Source: Burkholderia sp. LMG 13014 (GTDB lineage Bacteria > Pseudomonadota > Gammaproteobacteria > Burkholderiales > Burkholderiaceae). Taken from it: 63,738 bases of DNA. The stretch lies in contig NZ_CAJNKE010000003.1 of assembly GCF_905232215.1 (NCBI RefSeq), positions 1 through 63,738 of the forward strand, given 5' to 3'. The notes beneath the pieces are model-generated. The model saw only the letters and a list, made by a program, of their open reading frames with translations, did no database searches and had not been told where the DNA came from. Positions 40,999 to 47,675 of the stretch are shown here, piece after piece (within the stretch, counting starts at the first letter, position 1; every line of letters begins with the position of its first letter). A program made the position numbers and the translations under genes.

Positions 40999-41916
40999 TC
41001 AGAACGAAGCAGCCAATGCCGGCTCCTGCTCTTCGACTTCACCTGCGGGCTCGCGCTCGGCGGACTCGATAGGCTGGTCGGCAGCGGTGTCGGCGGCATC
41101 CTCGGCTTCGGGCGCGGGTGCGTCCTCGGCCTGCGGCGCCTCGGCTTGCGCCTGGCTCGTCGGATAGACCTGGGTGCCGTCGATCTTGATCAGACCGATG
41201 TGGATCAGCGTCGATTCCAGGCTCGCTCCCGGCTCCCCGGCGCGCTCACCCTTGGTGCGGATGTACGGATCGATCTTCATGTCGTTCAACTTGAAGGCGA
41301 TCAGCACCTTGCGGTCCCCTTCGATGGCCTGCACGCACCGGCGAACCAGGTGCTCGGCTTCAGGGGTGGCGACGATGGTGTCGAAGTACCGATAGTCCGG
41401 TTCACCGACAGGCCCGGCCAGAGCCGCGACGCAGCACGACAGGAACGGATCGCCATCCTTGGGGGTGACGTCCTTCGGACGGCTGAGGTAGCCGATGCCG
41501 CGGGTGATCAGCTCGTGCTGCTTGATGGAAGCCAGTTCGGCCCGGTCAAGCGGCTCGGCCTTGAGCAGTCGCGCCTTGAGGGACGCGGCGGCTTCACCCT
41601 TGCGCTCGCCCTTGTCGCGGATGTACGCATCGCCCCACAGGTCGCCGAGGCGGAAGCGCACCAGCGGGCGCTGCTTGGGATCGTCAACGCCGATGTAGCG
41701 CTGGACGAGGTTCTTGGCCTCGGCACCCGAGACCTTGACGTCGAAGTAGCGGTAGCTGGGGTCCCTGGCGGGGCCGACCAGCGCGGCAACGGTGCATGCC
41801 AGGAAAGGCTGCGCACGGCGGCCGCCCCGGACAGGCACTTCACGGACACGCTGGATGTAGCCGATGCCCGAGGTGTGGAGGTCGAAATACGATTTCTCGT
41901 TGGACGTGGTGTTCAT
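40999..41916 (-). CDS. DUF3577 (STY4534-like) ICE protein, tandem-duplicated domain
   Basis: 305 residues from the ATG at 41916. Two copies of one domain are visible. Copy 1 (about 8-115) has GIGYIQRVREV, FLACTVAALVGP, YRYFDVKV and YIRDKGERKGE. Copy 2 (about 125-230) has GIGYLSRPKDV, FLSCCVAALAGP, YRYFDTIV and YIRTKGERAGE. A long acidic, Ala-rich tail follows. DUF3577 is an ICE-associated family annotated as a replication-linked protein; a single-strand-binding type fold is possible. Its 5' region carries a four-hairpin element and a CCCAC-type hairpin. Confidence 0.85.
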   Translation of the reverse strand: MNTTSNEKSYFDLHTSGIGYIQRVREVPVRGGRRAQPFLACTVAALVGPARDPSYRYFDVKVSGAEAKNLVQRYIGVDDPKQRPLVRFRLGDLWGDAYIRDKGERKGEAAASLKARLLKAEPLDRAELASIKQHELITRGIGYLSRPKDVTPKDGDPFLSCCVAALAGPVGEPDYRYFDTIVATPEAEHLVRRCVQAIEGDRKVLIAFKLNDMKIDPYIRTKGERAGEPGASLESTLIHIGLIKIDGTQVYPTSQAQAEAPQAEDAPAPEAEDAADTAADQPIESAEREPAGEVEEQEPALAASF

Positions 41917-41949
41917 GGTGAATCTCCATAGGGAAGAAGCGGAGACACA

Positions 41950-41993
41950 CCAGCCCCACGCATGCGGGGAAAGGTGCGTAACCCCGCGGTGGG
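41950..41993 (-). promoter_or_regulatory. Leader hairpin of the DUF3577 gene (CCCAC type)
   Basis: On the - strand CCCACCGCGGGGTTACG..CCTTTCCCCGCATGCGTGGGG has an inner CGGGG/CCCCG stem and an outer CCACCGC/GCGTGGGG pairing. It ends 33 nt before the start codon. Confidence 0.6.
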
Positions 41994-42033
41994 TCGATAA
42001 GGCGAAAGCATCCGCCACCAGAGACTGGTGGCC

Positions 42034-42142
42034 GCTCGCGGATGGATGCGGTGCGAGCTGGCTCGGTCACGCAGTGGGAACTGCGACGCAACCTCGAAGA
42101 CCGATGGTTGCCTGGCATGTCGCTGACAACGTCAGCAGGCAT
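42034..42142 (-). ncRNA. Four-hairpin repeat element, copy a (upstream of DUF3577)
   Basis: On the - strand: GCTGAC/GTCAGC flanked by ATG(C) and GACATGCC; GCAACC/GGTTGC; GCAGT/ACTGC; GCTCGC/GCGAGC with GCATC in the loop. It ends 118 nt before the DUF3577 start. The second stem differs from other copies by compensatory changes (GCAACC/GGTTGC here, GCAGCC/GGCTGC elsewhere). Confidence 0.68.
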
Positions 42143-42232
42143 GGGGTCAGCATGGCCGGGCCTCGCGCGCGCGACAGCAATCAATCGGCATCCGGGCGCT
42201 TCCCATTTTTTCCAGGCTGCCCAGTTCCGCCC

Positions 42233-42259
42233 AAAAGAAAGCCCCCGAAATGGGGGCTT
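42233..42259 (-). terminator. Intrinsic terminator after the DUF3085 gene
   Basis: On the - strand GCCCCCATTTCGGGGGC (42241-42257) is followed by TTTCTTTT. It starts 26 nt after the DUF3085 stop. Confidence 0.88.
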
Positions 42260-42284
42260 CAAGGGGTATGCGGACATTTTTGGA

Positions 42285-42638
42285 CTACGCCGATTCCACC
42301 GCCGCCAGTGACAGATACGTAGCGGTGGCGGACAGCTCCAGATCATCTGAGCTTTGCAGAATGCGAGTGAAAACGCTGTCTTTCGGGTCGAAGAACTCGC
42401 CGAAATCGTCGCCGCCAAGCTCGGCGCGTGCCAGTTCCCACCAGTCATCGAACGGGTCGGTATCCGGGTTGCAGCCGACGGCATAGGCCAGCAGCTTCAC
42501 GCGGCCATCGGGGCGGCGCTCTCCGCGCTCGGCGAGGAAGTACACGCCCTGGTCCTTGGCCAGGGCGACGCGGCATTGGTTGGCGATGGCCTCGGCAAGC
42601 ACGGGGCGCAGGTCGGAGCCTCTGAATCGCAGTGACAT
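42285..42638 (-). CDS. DUF3085 family ICE protein
   Basis: 117 residues. Motifs are MSLRFRGSDLRPVLAEAIAN, CRVALAKDQGVYFLAERGE, YAVGCNPDTDPFDDWWELARAELGGDDFGE, which fit DUF3085. The function is unknown. It is small, soluble and acidic at the end. It has its own terminator. Its leader has a terminator hairpin of the upstream gene (42664-42699) that ends 26 nt before the start codon. I recall a candidate RNA motif named for DUF3085 leaders; the hairpin here should be compared with it. Confidence 0.78.
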   Translation of the reverse strand: MSLRFRGSDLRPVLAEAIANQCRVALAKDQGVYFLAERGERRPDGRVKLLAYAVGCNPDTDPFDDWWELARAELGGDDFGEFFDPKDSVFTRILQSSDDLELSATATYLSLAAVESA

Positions 42639-42663
42639 GGTTGAAATCTCCTGTATGGATGAA

Positions 42664-42699
42664 GAAAAAAGCCCTCCACCGAAACGGATGGAAGGCTTG
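42664..42699 (-). terminator. Terminator hairpin between the 270-residue and DUF3085 genes
   Basis: On the - strand AAGCCTTCCATCC...GGTGGAGGGCTTTTTTC: a stem of about ten pairs with one mismatch, then six T. It serves as a terminator for 42763-43575 and lies immediately before the DUF3085 RBS, so attenuation is possible. Confidence 0.75.
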
Positions 42700-42762
42700 T
42701 GGGGCAGTCGCCGGTAGGCTGTGGACTGATCAGTCGTGCCGCTAGGCTTCCTGTCTGGCGCG

Positions 42763-43575
42763 TCAGGCTGGAACCGCCTGACGTTGACGAGAGGCTTTGG
42801 CGTCGATCACGCTCACGCCGATCAGGCGCCAGCGCCCGTCGTCGATGAGCCGCTCCAGCACTTCACCGAGCATGTCGAAATACACCTCGTCGTGCCTATC
42901 GATCAACTCACCGTCGCGGTGCAGCTCCACCACGTAGGTGTCGCCGCCACGGTCGTAGAGGATCGTCACCTGACCCTCGAACTTGGTGGTTGAGACCGTG
43001 AAGCTGATCGCCGGCGGGGTCTCGATGATCTTGGAGGGCTTGGGATCGACCCAGGCGAAGTCGCGGGCACCTGCATCGACCAGCATGTGGGTGATGCACC
43101 GGAACCCGTCGGGCGCGGGCATCTCCTCCAACTGCTCGATGAGTTGGCCCAGCTCCATGCACTGCGGCTCGGGAATTGGCAGCTTGGCGGGTGCTTTGCC
43201 AAGGATATGCCTCGTGATGGTGTAAGGCGTGCCATCCGAAGTCTTCTCGGTGACGACTTCCGGGGTGTCCGCGCGCAGCCCGTCGAAACGTCGCCGGGCG
43301 TAGGGTTGGACATGGACCTTGGCGCCCTCGCTGGGAACGGTGGTCACCAGGTTGGGATCGAGCACGGCGAACTCGGAAGGCTTGAGCTTGACGACGATGG
43401 CATCGTCGGTCGCGGAGACCACCTTGCCGTTGAAGGGCTGAGGGTCGATGGCGAAGCCCAACGTCGAGGACTGCGGCTGATCATCGAATACGCGGTATTT
43501 GAACGAACGCACGTTGCGAGGCATATGGCCCGCGACAAGCGAAGGCATCATGGATTTGATGAGGGAACGGTCCAT
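42763..43575 (-). CDS. Conserved ICE protein, 270 residues
   Basis: From the ATG at 43575. N-terminal MDRSLIKSMMPSLVAGHMPRNVRSFKYRVFDD, a beta-barrel-like segment (FNGKVVSATDDAIVVKLKPSEFAVLDPNLV), then a basic YARRRFDGLRAD and a helical/beta C-terminal half (FTVSTTKFEGQVTILYDRGGDTYVVEL). The family is unknown to me. It is preceded by a CCCAC-type hairpin and a copy of the multi-hairpin element, so it shares regulation signals with DUF3577. Confidence 0.76.
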   Translation of the reverse strand: MDRSLIKSMMPSLVAGHMPRNVRSFKYRVFDDQPQSSTLGFAIDPQPFNGKVVSATDDAIVVKLKPSEFAVLDPNLVTTVPSEGAKVHVQPYARRRFDGLRADTPEVVTEKTSDGTPYTITRHILGKAPAKLPIPEPQCMELGQLIEQLEEMPAPDGFRCITHMLVDAGARDFAWVDPKPSKIIETPPAISFTVSTTKFEGQVTILYDRGGDTYVVELHRDGELIDRHDEVYFDMLGEVLERLIDDGRWRLIGVSVIDAKASRQRQAVPA

Positions 43576-43605
43576 GGGAATCTCCTTGAGGAAGAACAAG
43601 GGATT

Positions 43606-43639
43606 CCCCGCCCGCAAGGGAGAGGTCCCTTGTGGGTGG
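43606..43639 (-). promoter_or_regulatory. Leader hairpin of the 270-residue gene (CCCAC type)
   Basis: On the - strand CCACCCACAAGGGACCTC..TCCCTTGCGGGCGGGG: inner AAGGGA/TCCCTT stem extended by CCCAC/GCGGG. It ends 30 nt before the start codon. Confidence 0.62.
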
Positions 43640-43646
43640 CGTGAAC

Positions 43647-43750
43647 GGACGGGGTACGTCCATAGGAAGAAACGACCAGCACGGTTTCCCGCACTTGCAG
43701 CCTTGAAGGTCTCGGCTGCCAGGGCATGTGTCGGCAACGCCGACGAACAT
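43647..43750 (-). ncRNA. Multi-hairpin repeat element, copy b (upstream of the 270-residue gene)
   Basis: On the - strand: GTCGGC/GCCGAC flanked by CATGTTC and ACATGCC; GCAGCC/GGCTGC with loop GAGACCTTCAA; GCGG-GAAA-CCG; then GGACG/CGTCC where the other copies have a stem with a GCATC loop. It ends 72 nt before the start codon. This copy is the most diverged in its fourth hairpin. Confidence 0.58.
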
Positions 43751-43830
43751 GGAGCAAGGATGGCTCTGGAATGGGCGGCCTGCCCGCAAGAAATCGCACA
43801 GCGTCGCACCCGCTTTCCTGCGCTGCGGAC

Positions 43831-43856
43831 AAGAAAAAGCCCCTCGAAAGGGGCTT
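43831..43856 (-). terminator. Intrinsic terminator after the 92-residue gene
   Basis: On the - strand AAGCCCCTTTCGAGGGGCTT followed by TTTCTT. It lies 8 nt past the stop codon. Confidence 0.85.
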
Positions 43857-43863
43857 GGTTGGG

Positions 43864-44142
43864 TCAGGCTTCGTACACGAAGTAGTGCTCGCGCTGACGT
43901 GGGAAGAAGACATGCTTCCATGTATCGCCGCTGGTGTTGCCACCGTCGAAGACGACCATTTCGTAGTCGTCAATGTCGGTGTCCACCAGGTCGGCGCTGG
44001 CGATATGGCGCATGTGCAGCGTGCCGCTCATGCGCTCGAATACCAGGATCTGGCCGATGGCGTCGTCCTGGCCCATGGCATTGACGCAGGCGCCGAGCTG
44101 GTGCTCGAAGTCTGGCGTGCGCGAGATGAGGTCGGGGAACAT
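43864..44142 (-). CDS. Conserved small ICE protein, 92 residues
   Basis: From the ATG at 44142 (MFPDLISRTPDFEHQLGACVNAMGQDDAIGQ). It contains a strand-rich middle (ILVFERMSGTLHMRHIASADLVDTDIDDYEMVVFDGG) and ends TWKHVFFPRQREHYFVYEA. Soluble; no known domain. A terminator follows directly. The RBS is weak (AGGAGCAACC). Confidence 0.68.
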   Translation of the reverse strand: MFPDLISRTPDFEHQLGACVNAMGQDDAIGQILVFERMSGTLHMRHIASADLVDTDIDDYEMVVFDGGNTSGDTWKHVFFPRQREHYFVYEA

Positions 44143-44239
44143 GAGGTTGCTCCTATGAAAATGGATCAGCCCGGTTCCGGGAGGGAGACGGGCCGGTATG
44201 GGGGAGAACAAAGAGGAAGGATGTTGCGTCGAGCGGCTG

Positions 44240-44977
44240 CTAGGATTCGGCCAACGGCAGGCCCAACAGCACGGGTGCGTCGGCGTCGAGAATCAGGATG
44301 CGCACATCGGCCTGGCCAGCCAGTTCAATGACGTTCGCCAGGTCATCCGGCATACCCTTGCTTCGGTGCTCCTGGCGAAGCTGCTCCGCACTGATGCCCT
44401 CGGCGTGGTCCAGGTTCTTGTCCGTCCAGGGGGTGGAGATCAGCTTGATGCCGATCGCCGGGCTGTACGGAACCCGGAACGCGATGAACAGGAAGGCCTC
44501 CGGCGTGGCGAGGTCTGCCAGGTTGGCGAGGTATTGGCTGGTTTCCTCGCTTATGTGCGCGCTGCTGATTTCCCAGCACCGGCTGTAATAGCCGGTCTCG
44601 AAACTCAGGCGCTGTACGACCTCCCGCGCTGCCTCTGCCGAATAGGCGTCGCCGACGTGGATGGGGCGGCCGTCGAAGTCATCGCCATGGATGGCATAGA
44701 CCACGGCGCCGATTACGCCTTCGCCGCTGACACCTTCTCCGGCATCGCATTCGGCCAGTACCTCGGCACTCACGGGTTCGGGACCATTCCTGACTACGGC
44801 GAAATCGCTGGTGACGATGCACGAGGATGAAATCATTTCCTCGTCGGAAAGGTGCTTTTGGCTCGGGTGGATGATTCGCCAGACATGCGGGCTTCCATCC
44901 TCGTAGCTGATGCACAGCGTGCGGACGATTTTCAGATTCCAGTATCCGCGGAGAAAGGGATTGGGTTTCAGGGACAT
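44240..44977 (-). CDS. Conserved ICE protein, 245 residues
   Basis: From the ATG at 44977 (MSLKPNPFLRGYWNLKIVRTLCISYEDGSPHVWRI). The N-terminal part contains SQKHLSDEEMISSSCIVTSDFAVVRN, the middle a helix AAREVVQRLSFETGYYSRCWEISSAHI, the end LILDADAPVLLGLPLAES. No catalytic motif that I can name. TGGAGAG precedes the ATG. A CCCAC-type hairpin lies in the leader. Confidence 0.7.
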   Translation of the reverse strand: MSLKPNPFLRGYWNLKIVRTLCISYEDGSPHVWRIIHPSQKHLSDEEMISSSCIVTSDFAVVRNGPEPVSAEVLAECDAGEGVSGEGVIGAVVYAIHGDDFDGRPIHVGDAYSAEAAREVVQRLSFETGYYSRCWEISSAHISEETSQYLANLADLATPEAFLFIAFRVPYSPAIGIKLISTPWTDKNLDHAEGISAEQLRQEHRSKGMPDDLANVIELAGQADVRILILDADAPVLLGLPLAES

Positions 44978-45010
44978 GGGAACTCTCCAGATTTGAATAA
45001 TGGAGCCAAT

Positions 45011-45039
45011 CCCCGCCACCGGGAATTGGACCCGGTGGG
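45011..45039 (-). promoter_or_regulatory. Leader hairpin of the 245-residue gene (CCCAC type)
   Basis: On the - strand CCCACCGGGTCCAATTCCCGGTGGCGGGG: CCACCGGG pairs CCCGGTGG around TCCAATT. It ends 33 nt before the start codon. Confidence 0.62.
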
Positions 45040-45057
45040 TTGAAAGTGGAAAATGCG

Positions 45058-45744
45058 TCAGTCGGCGCTGATCGTTGACGTCTGAGCCAGCCGTTCGGCG
45101 ATGCGATGGCGCACATTTAGGCGAAATTGCTCATCGGTGATGCCGGCAAGCAGGTTGGCGGCCTCCAGCGCGATCAACGCTGAGGCCTCTTCGATGTCGG
45201 CGGCCAGGATGGTGTTGCGCAGTTGATCGCCGAGTTGAAGCGCCTGCGAGGACGTTCTGAAGACCTGGACCTCGCGGCTCAGGTAGCAGCCGTTGCCGCC
45301 GAACTCGAATAGCCTTGGCTTGCTGCAATACCAGCAGCCCTCAAACTGTATGGCGGTCAGGTTATGGCCATCATCGAAGCGGGTAGCGATCAGAAGCAGG
45401 GCTTCCAGGTCCGCGCTGTCCTCGAAGTGGTGGTGCTCTATCAGGTTCTCCAGCTCCCCGTCCTGGTCAGCACCGAAGTGCGCGGCCAGCCGTTCAAGCA
45501 GAGGCGGAATCGACAACTCTTCGTCGTCGGGCATGGGGATTCCGAGTTGTGTGGCCAGGTTTTCCAGACCGTCCAGCACATCTGTCCAGCGTGGATCATT
45601 GGTCTCGGCGATCTGGGCGATGTAGGCCTGCCCATTGCCGGGATGGTTTTCGTCGAGCGCGAAGGCATCGAACAGTGCCTTGATGACGGGAGTAACGCGG
45701 TCGAGCACGAGAACGCCCGTGCCTTCGTAGTAGTTGTTTGCCAT
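45058..45744 (-). CDS. Conserved ICE protein, 228 residues
   Basis: Starts MANNYYEGTGVLVLDRVTPVIKALFDAF. An alpha-rich N-terminal half with acidic stretches (PDDEELSIPPLLERLAAHFGADQDGELENLI) is followed by a domain with CWYCSKPRLFEFGGNGCYLSREVQVF and helices to the end. Looks like a small cytoplasmic protein with a possible Cys metal site. Family function unknown. GGAGCCAGC precedes the ATG. The leader has a CCCTGCGGA/TCCGCAGGG stem (45779-45804). Confidence 0.7.
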   Translation of the reverse strand: MANNYYEGTGVLVLDRVTPVIKALFDAFALDENHPGNGQAYIAQIAETNDPRWTDVLDGLENLATQLGIPMPDDEELSIPPLLERLAAHFGADQDGELENLIEHHHFEDSADLEALLLIATRFDDGHNLTAIQFEGCWYCSKPRLFEFGGNGCYLSREVQVFRTSSQALQLGDQLRNTILAADIEEASALIALEAANLLAGITDEQFRLNVRHRIAERLAQTSTISAD

Positions 45745-45917
45745 GCTGGCTCCTTTCGAGAAGAGCGGAGCCAGCCCCTGCGGACGATGGCATCCGCAGG
45801 GAATAGCCCAGGGCCGTTGGCGCCGGGCGATGGGGAAGAAAAATTGAGGGACATGGCCTTATGAGCGCATGTCCCTCACGGGAGGATCGAGAAGACAGTG
45901 GCGTGCCGGAGACCGAC

Positions 45918-46310
45918 TCACCAACCGCTGTAGTTCACCAGCAGGTCGGCGATGACCTTGCGGCGTTCCAGATCGAGACCGTCGAAGTCCGACAGCCCGT
46001 GGAAGTGGCAGCGCTTGAGCATGGCACCGCCCTCGCGCGCGTTGTAGAAGCTGACCATGGCGGACAGGAACATGCGTTCGCCGCTGCTCAGGACGCCGAG
46101 GGCATCGTTGAGCCGCAGCATGTCGGGACGCAAATCCCACTTGGTGTTGGCCCGGTTCAGGCCTTCACGGGTGCCGTCGCCGAACCACTCGGGACCAGCA
46201 ATCTCGACACCGCGCTTCCAGGCCTCGAAGAAGGCTTGGGGCGCGGCAGCGAAATGCTGCTCTTCCCGCATGATCTGATCGACGACTTCCCGCGGCAGTA
46301 GCTGGTTCAT
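45918..46310 (-). CDS. Conserved ICE protein, 130 residues
   Basis: Starts MNQLLPREVVDQIMREEQHFAAAPQAFFEAWKRGVEIAG. All-helical, with GVLSSGERMFLSAMVSFYNAREGGAMLKRCHFHGLSDFDGL near the end. Similar small helical proteins occur on PFGI-1-class ICEs. The function is unknown. The gene is 21 nt from its left-to-right predecessor at 46332, so the two share one transcript. Confidence 0.72.
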   Translation of the reverse strand: MNQLLPREVVDQIMREEQHFAAAPQAFFEAWKRGVEIAGPEWFGDGTREGLNRANTKWDLRPDMLRLNDALGVLSSGERMFLSAMVSFYNAREGGAMLKRCHFHGLSDFDGLDLERRKVIADLLVNYSGW

Positions 46311-46331
46311 GATGTGATTTCTCCAGTTGGA

Positions 46332-46544
46332 TCAGGGAATGGCGAGCTGGGACCAGCCGCCTCTTTCGAGGGCGCGTTGAGCCGCGGCATAGCTGCGGAA
46401 GTACTCGCGGGATTCCCGCGAAACGGGACCTTCGGTATCGCGCGTGCCGATGTAGTGGCCGGCGGCGCTTTGCAAGACTTCGAGCGGCAGGAACTTGCCG
46501 CAGTAGGTCAGGGCCAACTGGCCGAAAGAGGCTTGCTGGGACAT
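46332..46544 (-). CDS. Small ICE protein, 70 residues
   Basis: The frame from the ATG at 46544 (MSQQASFGQLALTYCGKFLP) has AAGGAG in front, and an upstream multi-hairpin element. It ends YFRSYAAAQRALERGGWSQLAIP. Too short for a firm family call. Its own leader and close link to the 130-residue gene support it as real. Confidence 0.6.
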   Translation of the reverse strand: MSQQASFGQLALTYCGKFLPLEVLQSAAGHYIGTRDTEGPVSRESREYFRSYAAAQRALERGGWSQLAIP

Positions 46545-46639
46545 GGACGGGCTCCTTGGAAAAGCGGGGCCTTGTCCCTCACGGGATGGCAGCTCCCGCA
46601 CGCGGTTGATAAAAAGCATCAGCGTCACGGGGACGCTCA

Positions 46640-46742
46640 TCCGCAGAATTGATGCGATGCGGACTGGTGGGTGACGCGGGAGAGACCCGCGGCAGCCTGG
46701 AACCCTGGCTGCTGGCATGTGCTGACGAATCAGCGAACATGC
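46640..46742 (-). ncRNA. Four-hairpin repeat element, copy c (upstream of the 70-residue gene)
   Basis: On the - strand: GCTGA/TCAGC between GCATGTTC and ACATGCC; GCAGCC/GGCTGC with loop AGGGTTCCA; GCGGG/CCCGC; TCCGCA/TGCGGA with GCATC in the loop. It ends 96 nt before the start codon. The fourth stem is a full compensatory variant of GTTCGC/GCGAAC in copies d and e. Confidence 0.67.
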
Positions 46743-46817
46743 GGGCAGCTTCTTGCGAGGGCCGTGCTGCGTCAGTTGGAAAACCGCATCCGGCACAGCC
46801 CCGATTGATGGGCTCAG

Positions 46818-46850
46818 AGAAAAGAAAAGCCCCGCGTCGAGTGCGGGGCT
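46818..46850 (-). terminator. Intrinsic terminator after the 185-residue gene
   Basis: On the - strand GCCCCGCACTCGACGCGGGGC followed by TTTTCTTTTC. It lies 26 nt past the stop codon. Confidence 0.85.
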
Positions 46851-46875
46851 GTCAGGAGGGTGCGGTGGTGCTGGG

Positions 46876-47433
46876 TCAGTCGGGCTTGTCGCCCAGGACA
46901 TGCTGCTTCCACAGGTCGAATGCCTGCTCGGGCGGCAGCTCGGCGAGGATGACGATGGGCTGGGCCTGCCGGGCGCGCAGCGAAGCGAAGTACGACTTGC
47001 GGTCGGCGATGGCCTTGAGCTTGATGCCCTTGATGAACAGCAGTTTGCGGTCCTTGATGAACAGCACCTTGTTGCCGATGTCGCGGTTGAACGCGGCTCG
47101 CACCTTGCGTTCCGCGTGCATGGCATCGGCCAGCTCATCGACCAGGAAGTCGAGCGTCATGGCGATGTAATGAGGGTCTTCACCCTCGTGGCCCAGGTCG
47201 AGCGGCGCAGGCGGCAGGCCCTTGGCGAAGGCTTCGGCCTGCGCCAGCAGCGCCGCCTTGCCGTTGAGTGCGTGGAGGAACGTCGAGCCGCCGTGGCCGT
47301 CGTTGCGGGCCTCGGCGATGGGAATGCCGTCGAACACGATGGTCGCGGTGAAGCACAGCGTTTCCTCGCTGGCGAAGTCGGCCACCTTGAGGTTCTTCAG
47401 CGTGATGCGGTCTTGCTTGGTGATGGTTTCCAT
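46876..47433 (-). CDS. Conserved ICE protein, 185 residues
   Basis: Starts METITKQDRITLKNLKVADFASEETLCFTATIVFDGIPIAEARNDGHGGSTF. The N-terminal half has a beta-sandwich-like look; the C-terminal half is basic and helical (VRAAFNRDIGNKVLFIKDRKLLFIKGIKLKAI). Basic Lys/Arg clusters suggest nucleic acid contact. A four-hairpin element and a GGGATGG..CGTCCC stem lie in its leader. Function unknown. Confidence 0.74.
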   Translation of the reverse strand: METITKQDRITLKNLKVADFASEETLCFTATIVFDGIPIAEARNDGHGGSTFLHALNGKAALLAQAEAFAKGLPPAPLDLGHEGEDPHYIAMTLDFLVDELADAMHAERKVRAAFNRDIGNKVLFIKDRKLLFIKGIKLKAIADRKSYFASLRARQAQPIVILAELPPEQAFDLWKQHVLGDKPD

Positions 47434-47534
47434 GGGAGATCCTGAAATCGACCGGGTGGCGACATGCCCCTAACGGGACGTGGCGACCATCCCGTGGGTT
47501 GGAGAAAGGAGGCATCGATGCCCCGGTGGGCAGC

Positions 47535-47637
47535 GTTCGCCGGTGAGATGCCGAAGCGAACTGGTGGGTGGCGTGGGCGGAACCCACGGCAGCCTTGACA
47601 CCCTGGCTGCGGGCTGCTGCCGATACATCGGCAATGC
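47535..47637 (-). ncRNA. Four-hairpin repeat element, copy d (upstream of the 185-residue gene)
   Basis: On the - strand: TGCCGAT/ATCGGCA; GCAGCC/GGCTGC with loop AGGGTGTCAA; CGTGGG/CCCACG; GTTCGC/GCGAAC with GCATC in the loop. It ends 102 nt before the start codon, exactly the distance of copy e. The third stem is a compensatory variant of copies a, c and e. Confidence 0.67.
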
Positions 47638-47675
47638 AGGGAGAGAATGGCGCGGCCGGCAGGCTGCGTCGTCGA

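Larger units (their letters stand above)
41917..42284 (-). other. Long leader/intergenic region upstream of the DUF3577 gene
   Basis: This 368-nt gene-free stretch holds, in the - strand reading direction: the terminator of the DUF3085 gene (42233-42259), the four-hairpin element (42034-42142), a perfect GCCACCAG/CTGGTGGC stem (42014-42032) and the CCCAC-type hairpin (41950-41993) before the RBS GGAGATTC. No ORF here looks coding. Confidence 0.7.

Noticed and set aside
36266-45039. CRISPR array formed by the repeated GC-rich hairpins
   Set aside because: Copies differ in sequence, are spaced by whole genes and sit at fixed positions before start codons; no cas genes are present.
18822-47637. 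Multi-hairpin elements as plain REP/BIME repeats
   Set aside because: They keep one strand orientation, lie only upstream of genes at about 70-120 nt and show compensatory stem changes; REP repeats usually lie between or after genes in both orientations. Not finally excluded.
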